Below are positions 59,312 through 64,000 of a DNA stretch of 64,000 bases, piece after piece; position 1 is the first letter of the stretch; every line of letters begins with the position of its first letter. Made by a program: the position numbers and the translations under genes. This DNA is from Nocardioides daejeonensis. Its GTDB lineage: Bacteria; Actinomycetota; Actinomycetes; Propionibacteriales; Nocardioidaceae. The DNA lies in the NCBI RefSeq assembly GCF_003194585.1, contig NZ_QHKZ01000004.1, positions 310,001 to 374,000 of the forward strand, in the 5' to 3' direction. The notes under the pieces were generated by a model. That model was not told the origin of the DNA. It made no database searches and saw nothing but the letters and a program-made list of their open reading frames with translations.

Positions 59312-60409
59312 TTACAGCTGCGGGCGCGCCGAGATCTTGCGCGTGATCGTGCAGCCGTCGACGGTGAGCTGCACGCGTCCCTTGCGGAGCCGGTCCTTCA
59401 GCAGGCGCACCCGGAGCTTCGTCGTCCGCTTGCCGGTGGCGGTCGAGGCGTCGATCCACCAGCCGGCGTCGGGGTGGAAGCGGCCGAGCGCGAGGGTGCG
59501 GGCCGGGCGACCGCAGCCCCGGGGCAGGGAAACCTCCAGGCGGCGTACGACACCTCGGGCGTTGACCCGGAAGCTCACCTGCTTGCCGCTCCAGCGACCC
59601 TTGCGAGGACGCTGCCCGGCAGCTCGCACGACGACCGGGGTCGACGCCGTCAGGGTCACCGGCACCCCGGTAGGTCCAGCGCCGGTCAGGGTGGAGGTGA
59701 GGCTCCGCCGGCGGTTTCCGGCGCGTGCGGTGACCGGGACCATGACCGTCGCGCTCGCCCCAGCCGTCAGGTCGGGGAGCTCGACCGCCGGAGCCTTGAG
59801 GCCGGGGCCGGAGGGCTGGAGGGTAGCGCCCGTGAGCGGGCCGCCACCGGTGTTGGTGACGGTGAGGGGGAGCCGCGTGGTCTGGCTGCGGTAGAGCGGA
59901 CCCGCAGTGGTGGTGATGCGCGCCACGGGGCCAGGAGCCGAGACCGGTTGGAGGTTCAGCAGCTCAGAGTCCCAGAAGCCGACGTCCTCGTTCGCCTTGA
60001 CGGTGACGACCACGCAGTCATGGCGCTCGACGCTCTGGCCCCTGTAGTCGAAGGTCAGGATCCGTCCGGATCGAGTGGCGATGGCGTTGGGGGTGAAGGT
60101 CCGCGTGCTGCGTTCCTCCCTGTGGATGCACGAGCCTGGGCCGCGCCGACCCCAGATCACGGTGATGATCGCGTCCGTGGCTGCGGTGGGTGCCGCCCCG
60201 AGGGTCACCGTCACCTGGCGGCGTCGCGACATGATGTCGGATCGTGCCGTGAGGCGATGGACGTCCTGGGCTGCCGGGAAGAGGTCGGGCTGCTGCCGGG
60301 TGTCGCCGGACCCCCGGGTCGCCACCACGACGTCGCCTTCGGCGGCGACCGCCGGTGGCAGGACGGCCACCAGGGCAAGGGTGATCACGGCTCCGAGTAC
60401 GACGCGCAT
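59312..60409 (-). CDS. Secreted multi-domain beta protein of unknown function
   Basis: This 365-residue protein has a signal peptide (about 1-24, cleaved after AVAA). It appears to hold an N-terminal domain with two Cys (about 25-165) and an Ig-like domain typical of CARDB/DUF11 repeats (about 170-265; TRLPLTVTNTGGGPLTGATL). The C-terminal basic beta domain has two Cys (about 275-365). It is presumably extracellular or surface-bound and could be adhesive or structural. I know no close named family. ATG 60409 has CAGCCT on the minus strand 7 bp upstream, so it is probably leaderless. Confidence 0.65.
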   Translation of the reverse strand: MRVVLGAVITLALVAVLPPAVAAEGDVVVATRGSGDTRQQPDLFPAAQDVHRLTARSDIMSRRRQVTVTLGAAPTAATDAIITVIWGRRGPGSCIHREERSTRTFTPNAIATRSGRILTFDYRGQSVERHDCVVVTVKANEDVGFWDSELLNLQPVSAPGPVARITTTAGPLYRSQTTRLPLTVTNTGGGPLTGATLQPSGPGLKAPAVELPDLTAGASATVMVPVTARAGNRRRSLTSTLTGAGPTGVPVTLTASTPVVVRAAGQRPRKGRWSGKQVSFRVNARGVVRRLEVSLPRGCGRPARTLALGRFHPDAGWWIDASTATGKRTTKLRVRLLKDRLRKGRVQLTVDGCTITRKISARPQL

Positions 60410-60481
60410 GTGCGCGAGGCTGCCCGCCCGACCTGCCGGCAAAACCTCGGTGCTCGAACCCGCTGGGTGCTTGCGTGCGCG

Positions 60482-61327
60482 TCAGGCAGTCTCGGCGCGG
60501 AACGGGTGGGCCGGGTAGACGCCGAGCACGCGGATCTCGGTGGTGAAGAACTCCAGCTCCTCCAGGGCACGGGCGAGTGCCGGCTCTTCCGGGTGCCCCT
60601 CCACGTCGGCGAGGAAGACGGTTGCGGTGAACTCGCCGTTGACCATGTAGGACTCGAGCTTGGTCATGTTGACGCCGTTGGTCGCGAAGCCGCCCAGCGC
60701 CTTGTAGAGCGCAGCCGGCAGGTTGCGCACCTGGAAGACGAAAGTCGTCACGGTCAGACCGTTGTGGGGCGGAGGAATCTGCGGCTGGCGGGCGAGAAGG
60801 ACGAAACGGGTCGTGTTGTGCTGCTCGTCCTCGACATCGGCCGCCAGCGTCTGAAGGCCGTAGATCTCGCCCGCCAGTGCGGTGGCCAGCGACGCCCGCG
60901 TCGGGTCGGCTGCCTCGGCGATCTCCCGGGCCGAGCCGGCGGTGTCGCCGGCGGTGATCGGCGTCAGGCCGAGCTGGTGGATGATCCGTCGGCATTGGCC
61001 GAGCGCGTGCACGTGGCTGTGCACGGTGCGCAGGGTCTCGGTGGTCGCGCCGGGCACGGCGAGGAGCTGGAAGTGGATCGGCATGAAGTGCTCGCCGATG
61101 ATGTGCAGCCCCGAGGTCGGCAGGAAGTGGTGGATGTCGGCGACTCGGCCGGCGAGCGAGTTGTCGATCGGAATCATCGCCAGATCCGCGGTGCCGTCCT
61201 GGACCGCACCGAGCGCGTCCTCGAAGGAGGCGCACGGCAACGGCTCGAGGTCCGGACGGACCTCACGGCAGGCGATGTCGGAGTTGGCCCCCGGCTCGCC
61301 CTGGTAGGCGATCTTCCCTGTGCTCAC
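60482..61327 (-). CDS. pheA: Prephenate dehydratase
   Basis: This 281-residue enzyme converts prephenate to phenylpyruvate in phenylalanine synthesis. The catalytic domain (1-180) opens KIAYQGEPGANSDIAC and holds the essential TRF in NTTRFVLLA. An ACT domain (about 190-275) binds phenylalanine for feedback control. In that domain the usual ESRP reads ESYM (MTKLESYMVNGEFTATVFLA), a form I associate with alphaproteobacterial enzymes more than with mycobacterial ones. GTG 61327 has GAGCAT on the minus strand 6 bp upstream. Chorismate mutase is encoded about 31 kb away. Confidence 0.9.
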   Translation of the reverse strand: MSTGKIAYQGEPGANSDIACREVRPDLEPLPCASFEDALGAVQDGTADLAMIPIDNSLAGRVADIHHFLPTSGLHIIGEHFMPIHFQLLAVPGATTETLRTVHSHVHALGQCRRIIHQLGLTPITAGDTAGSAREIAEAADPTRASLATALAGEIYGLQTLAADVEDEQHNTTRFVLLARQPQIPPPHNGLTVTTFVFQVRNLPAALYKALGGFATNGVNMTKLESYMVNGEFTATVFLADVEGHPEEPALARALEELEFFTTEIRVLGVYPAHPFRAETA

Positions 61328-61466
61328 CAGCCCATGCTCCCAGCAATGGGAACGGGCGTCTCATCAGGGGAGATCCTGAGTACCCTCGGCGGGGGCGCGC
61401 TGAGTCGCCCGCGAGGCTCGATCGCCCGGCTTGGGCAGGTCTCGTCGTACGACCGTGAGGCCCGAC

Positions 61467-62150
61467 ATGTCCTTCCCTGCGCCCGTCACCGTCCACGCCG
61501 GCTCCGAGGATCCGCAGGCGCCCCTGGTGGTGCTCTTCCACGGCATCGGCGAGGACGAGTCGATGTTCGCTCCCGCCGTACCGCACCTGCCCGCGACAGC
61601 GGGCCTCGTCCTCATGCGCGGCCCGATCGCGACCGGACGCGGCTACAACTGGTTCGAACGCCGTGACGGACGGATCCACCCACCCTCGCTCGTGCGGGTG
61701 ATGGATTGGTTCGAGGCGTGGATCGACGAGACCGCAGCGGGTCGTCCGGTCGTCGTCGTAGGGTTCAGCGCCGGCTCCGCCTTCGCCGGGAGCCTGGTGC
61801 TCCGCAGCCCTGGCCGGTACGCCGGAGCAGCGGTCCTCTCGGGGGCGATCCCGGTGGAGAGCCTGGGCGGTGAGGTCGGTCTTGCTGGCCGACTGAGCGG
61901 CCTGCCGGTCTTCCTGGCCGTCAGCGAGCAGGACGCGATCATCCGCGAGGAGTACACCCGCGAGACCTGGCACTACCTCGTCGAGGAGTCCGGCGCAGAG
62001 GTCACCACCCGCCGTGACCCGGGCATCCACGAGGTCACCGAGGCGACCGCCGTGGAGCTCGGCCGGTGGCTCGAGCGGGTGTGCGCCGGGTTGGGAACCG
62101 GAACGACGACCGCCCGCAGGCAGGGCGAGTGCGCGCAAACAACACGTTGA
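61467..62150 (+). CDS. Phospholipase/carboxylesterase-type alpha/beta hydrolase
   Basis: This 227-residue hydrolase belongs to the phospholipase/carboxylesterase (abhydrolase_2) family. The nucleophile Ser is in VVGFSAGSAFAG, the Asp in VSEQDAII and the His in DPGIHEVTEATA. VVLFHGIGEDESMF is the oxyanion region. It has no signal peptide and should be a cytosolic esterase or thioesterase. The last eleven or so codons, including the stop TGA, are formed by the first units of a 22-bp tandem array, so the C-terminal tail (GECAQTTR) is repeat-derived. ATG 61467 has GTGAGG 6 bp upstream. Confidence 0.8.
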   Translation: MSFPAPVTVHAGSEDPQAPLVVLFHGIGEDESMFAPAVPHLPATAGLVLMRGPIATGRGYNWFERRDGRIHPPSLVRVMDWFEAWIDETAAGRPVVVVGFSAGSAFAGSLVLRSPGRYAGAAVLSGAIPVESLGGEVGLAGRLSGLPVFLAVSEQDAIIREEYTRETWHYLVEESGAEVTTRRDPGIHEVTEATAVELGRWLERVCAGLGTGTTTARRQGECAQTTR

Positions 62151-62190
62151 GTGCGCGCAAGTGAAGCCTTGAGTGCGCGCAAATGGTCGC
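62125..62190 (+). repeat. 22-bp-period tandem array, three units, at esterase 3' end
   Basis: Units start at 62125, 62147 and 62169, with the shared core GAGTGCGCGCAA. The first lies inside the esterase coding sequence. The TTGAG of the second supplies the esterase stop codon. Confidence 0.82.
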
Positions 62191-62210
62191 TTCGTCGTAC
62201 TCGCCTCGTC

Positions 62211-62254
62211 ATCTGCGCGAAGTGAACGCCGTATTTGCGCGAACTCGACGCCGA
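62211..62254 (-). repeat. 22-bp-period tandem array, two units, at merR 3' end
   Basis: Two units at 62211 and 62233 read ATCTGCGCGAA and ATTTGCGCGAA on the plus strand. On the minus strand the second contains GTCGAGTTCGCGCAAAT, like the array at 53097. It starts 7 bp after the stop of the MerR gene and points the same way as that gene. Confidence 0.75.
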
Positions 62255-62261
62255 AGGGGGA

Positions 62262-63011
62262 TCAGCGCTGGGGGGCGGGGGCGTCGCCGGTGAGGCGGGC
62301 GATGCGCCCACCGATGGCGCGGGTGACGGCCGCTTCGTAGTGGCTCACCAGCGCCGCAGTGGTGATCGGTTTGATCGACTCGACGGCGCGCTGCAGATCC
62401 TCGGGCTTGGCGCCGGAGGCACGGAAGGCGGGCCAGACGAGCTCGTGGAAGAGGGCGTTCAGGGACTCGGCGATCACCGTGGCGTGCTCGGTGAAGATGT
62501 CACGCGCGGCGGCCGCGGCCTCCTTCGGATAGCCGAACTGGATCAGCACGAAGCAGGCGTCGAGGAGCGAGGTGGCCACCTCGAAGCGGCCGTCCTCGGT
62601 GAGCGTGATCGCCTCCAGGGCCACCAGCACCTCGAGTTCGTCGTCGGTCAGCACCCGGCCGGCGCGGTCGTCGAGCTCGGCGCGGGTCAGCGTCTCCGAC
62701 TGCTCCGCCGTCCACGGCGCGAGCAGGGTGCGATGCAGCACGATCGACTCGGGGGTGGCGTCGGCGGGCACGCGCGCGACGTACTTCTCGATGGCGGCGA
62801 GCGTGAAGCCGTGGGCCTGGAGCTCGCGCACCAGCTCGAGGCGGGCCACGTGCACGGGTGTGTAGAAGCCCTGTCGCCCGCGCTTCAAGGGCGGCGGCAC
62901 CAGGCCCCGCGTGGTGTAGAAGCGCACGTTGCGCACGCTCATGCCCACCTGCTCGCACACCTCGTCGAGGGTCAGCAGGCCGGCGTCCGGCGCCTCGTCG
63001 GCTGTCGCCAT
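62262..63011 (-). CDS. MerR-family regulator (TipA/fatty-acid type)
   Basis: This 249-residue regulator has an N-terminal MerR domain (LLTLDEVCEQVGMSVRNVRF, YTTRGLVPPPLKRGRQGFY and the following wing). A long helical C-terminal domain (about 120-245) resembles acyl-CoA or small-molecule sensing regions. AAGGGGG precedes its ATG. It is divergent from the thiolase gene, and the spacer holds a long inverted repeat inside a promoter with the 19-bp spacing typical of MerR control. It is therefore the likely regulator of the thiolase gene. Confidence 0.83.
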   Translation of the reverse strand: MATADEAPDAGLLTLDEVCEQVGMSVRNVRFYTTRGLVPPPLKRGRQGFYTPVHVARLELVRELQAHGFTLAAIEKYVARVPADATPESIVLHRTLLAPWTAEQSETLTRAELDDRAGRVLTDDELEVLVALEAITLTEDGRFEVATSLLDACFVLIQFGYPKEAAAAARDIFTEHATVIAESLNALFHELVWPAFRASGAKPEDLQRAVESIKPITTAALVSHYEAAVTRAIGGRIARLTGDAPAPQR

Positions 63012-63038
63012 CGGACCCCCTTCGATTCCATGACTCAG

Positions 63039-63078
63039 GTCACACCATTGCGCTTACTGACAGTCATGGTGTCACAAT
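63039..63078 (+). promoter_or_regulatory. MerR-controlled promoter of thiolase gene
   Basis: TTGCGC (63048-63053) and CACAAT (63073-63078) are separated by 19 bp, the long spacing that MerR proteins correct when activating. GTCACACCAT (63039-63048) and ATGGTGTCAC (63066-63075) are inverted repeats matching at 9 of 10 positions, and ACTGACAGT sits in the middle. Transcription would start about 50 bp before the thiolase ATG. Confidence 0.65.
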
Positions 63079-63135
63079 CTGGGTTGTGCGGTCGTAGCGA
63101 GACGCCGCACGACCGTATCGACTCCAAGGATGGTC

Positions 63136-64000
63136 ATGGCAGAAGCATTCGTGTACGACCACATTCGCACCCCGCGCGGCAAGGGCAAGAGCTCGGGCTC
63201 GTTGCACGAGGTCAAGCCGGTGGACCTCGTGGTCGGGCTCGTCGAGGAGCTCATCAAGCGCAACCCCGACCTCGACACCGAGCGGATCGACGACCTGGTG
63301 CTCGGCGTCGTCTCCCCGATCGGCGACCAGGGTGGCGACATCGCCAAGACGGCTGCGCTCAAGTCCGGGCTTCCCGAGACGACTGCCGGCGTCCAGCTGA
63401 ACCGCTTCTGTGCCTCGGGCCTGGAGGCCGTCAACCAGGCCGCCTCCCGCGTGCGCGGCGGCTTCGAGGACCTGATCCTCGCCGGCGGCGTGGAGTCGAT
63501 GAGCCGGGTGCCGATGGGCTCCGACGGCGGCGCCTGGGCGACCGACCCCGACACGGCCCTCAAGACCGGCTTCGTCCCGCAGGGCATCGGCGCCGACCTG
63601 ATCGCGACCATCGAAGGCTGGAGCCGTGAGGACGTCGACGCCTTCGCCGCGCAGTCCAACGCCCGCGCCGCCGCGGCCTGGGAGGCCGGCTACTTCAAGA
63701 ACTCGGTGGTCCCGGTCAAGGACCTCAACGGCCTGACCGTGCTCGACCACGACGAGCTGATCCGTCCCAGCACCACGGTCGAGAGCCTCAGCGCCCTCAA
63801 GCCCTCCTTCGCCGGCATCGGCAAGGACGCCGGCTTCGACGACGTCGCGCTGGAGAAGTACCACTGGCTCGAGGGCATCAACCACGTGCACCACGCCGGC
63901 AACTCCTCGGGAATCGTCGACGGCTCCGCGCTGGTCCTGCTCGGCTCCGAGCAGGTCGGCAAGGATCTCGGCCTGACGCCGCGGGCGCGAATCGTCTCTG
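63136..64000 (+). CDS. fadA: Acetyl-CoA acetyltransferase/thiolase (FadA2-like), 3' end outside window
   Basis: This thiolase cleaves 3-ketoacyl-CoA in beta-oxidation or condenses acetyl-CoA. The visible 288 residues cover about two thirds of the usual 400-440. The nucleophile Cys92 lies in [12 protein letters not shown]. The sequence closely follows mycobacterial FadA2 (Rv0243), with [32 protein letters not shown] and [12 protein letters not shown]. The later His and second Cys motifs lie beyond the window. AAGGA is 7 bp before ATG 63136. The divergent MerR gene and the 19-bp-spaced promoter suggest control by an acyl-type signal. Confidence 0.9.
   Translation, partial: MAEAFVYDHIRTPRGKGKSSGSLHEVKPVDLVVGLVEELIKRNPDLDTERIDDLVLGVVSPIGDQGGDIAKTAALKSGLPETTAGVQLNRFCASGLEAVNQAASRVRGGFEDLILAGGVESMSRVPMGSDGGAWATDPDTALKTGFVPQGIGADLIATIEGWSREDVDAFAAQSNARAAAAWEAGYFKNSVVPVKDLNGLTVLDHDELIRPSTTVESLSALKPSFAGIGKDAGFDDVALEKYHWLEGINHVHHAGNSSGIVDGSALVLLGSEQVGKDLGLTPRARIVS

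Overview
The window is about 64 kb of GC-rich (roughly 70%) DNA, densely coding on both strands, and reads as chromosome of an actinobacterium. The protein families (GTP-type PEP carboxykinase, EthA-like monooxygenase, MpaB-type oxygenase, DesA3-like desaturase with its own reductase, FadA2-like thiolase) and the many leaderless genes fit the Propionibacteriales, most likely Nocardioides or a close relative. No rRNA, tRNA, integrase, transposase or CRISPR array was seen. Only repeat elements hint at mobility.

Layout. 1-9.6 kb: end of a benzoate transporter gene, a Baeyer-Villiger-type monooxygenase, an esterase, a polysaccharide deacetylase lipoprotein, PEP carboxykinase, a BrkB-type membrane protein and a GH25 muramidase. 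9.6-13.7 kb: an MFS exporter, a VOC protein, and an XRE regulator divergent from an NTF2-like gene. 13.7-19.3 kb: a redox island with SDR, P450, TetR, MpaB oxygenase and a second P450. 19.5-29.5 kb: signalling and cell wall genes, with a two-component system, a penicillin-binding protein, an HemK-like methyltransferase, a RelA/SpoT-domain protein, an orphan DUF559 gene between two hairpin repeats, an M15 peptidase and an adenylate cyclase. 29.5-36.9 kb: chorismate mutase, an SDR with a zinc ribbon, an MFS exporter, PadR with an Old Yellow Enzyme-type reductase, and an acyl-CoA racemase/CoA transferase. 37.1-40.1 kb: psd-pssA, which make phosphatidylethanolamine, and an ArsR-M23 pair. 40.1-43.9 kb: a PucR regulator divergent from a reductase and fatty acid desaturase. 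44.0-47.6 kb: a metal or metallophore ABC uptake operon with a methyltransferase, behind a perfect Nur-box sequence. 47.6-53.1 kb: paired membrane proteins, then a BASS transporter, MarR regulator and cytosolic arylsulfatase. 53.3-64 kb: ECF sigma factor and partner, EthA-like monooxygenase, DEAD-box helicase, MerR regulators, prephenate dehydratase, an esterase and the start of a thiolase gene.

Several parts suggest use of aromatic, steroid-like or lipid substrates: BenE, two BVMO-type enzymes, two P450s, MpaB, racemase/CoA transferase, dienoyl-CoA reductase, BASS plus sulfatase, and thiolase. PEP carboxykinase would then link oxidation products to gluconeogenesis. This pathway view is inference from gene content.

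The most unusual signals lie between genes. Five gene 3' ends carry tandem arrays with exactly 22-bp periodicity, although their sequences differ. Two 54-bp hairpins sit either side of the DUF559 gene. A dispersed repeat of about 50 bp occurs at three places. A perfect 25-bp inverted repeat lies upstream of the Nur box. About two dozen genes have a -10-like hexamer 6-7 bp (once 8 bp) before their ATG or GTG and look leaderless.
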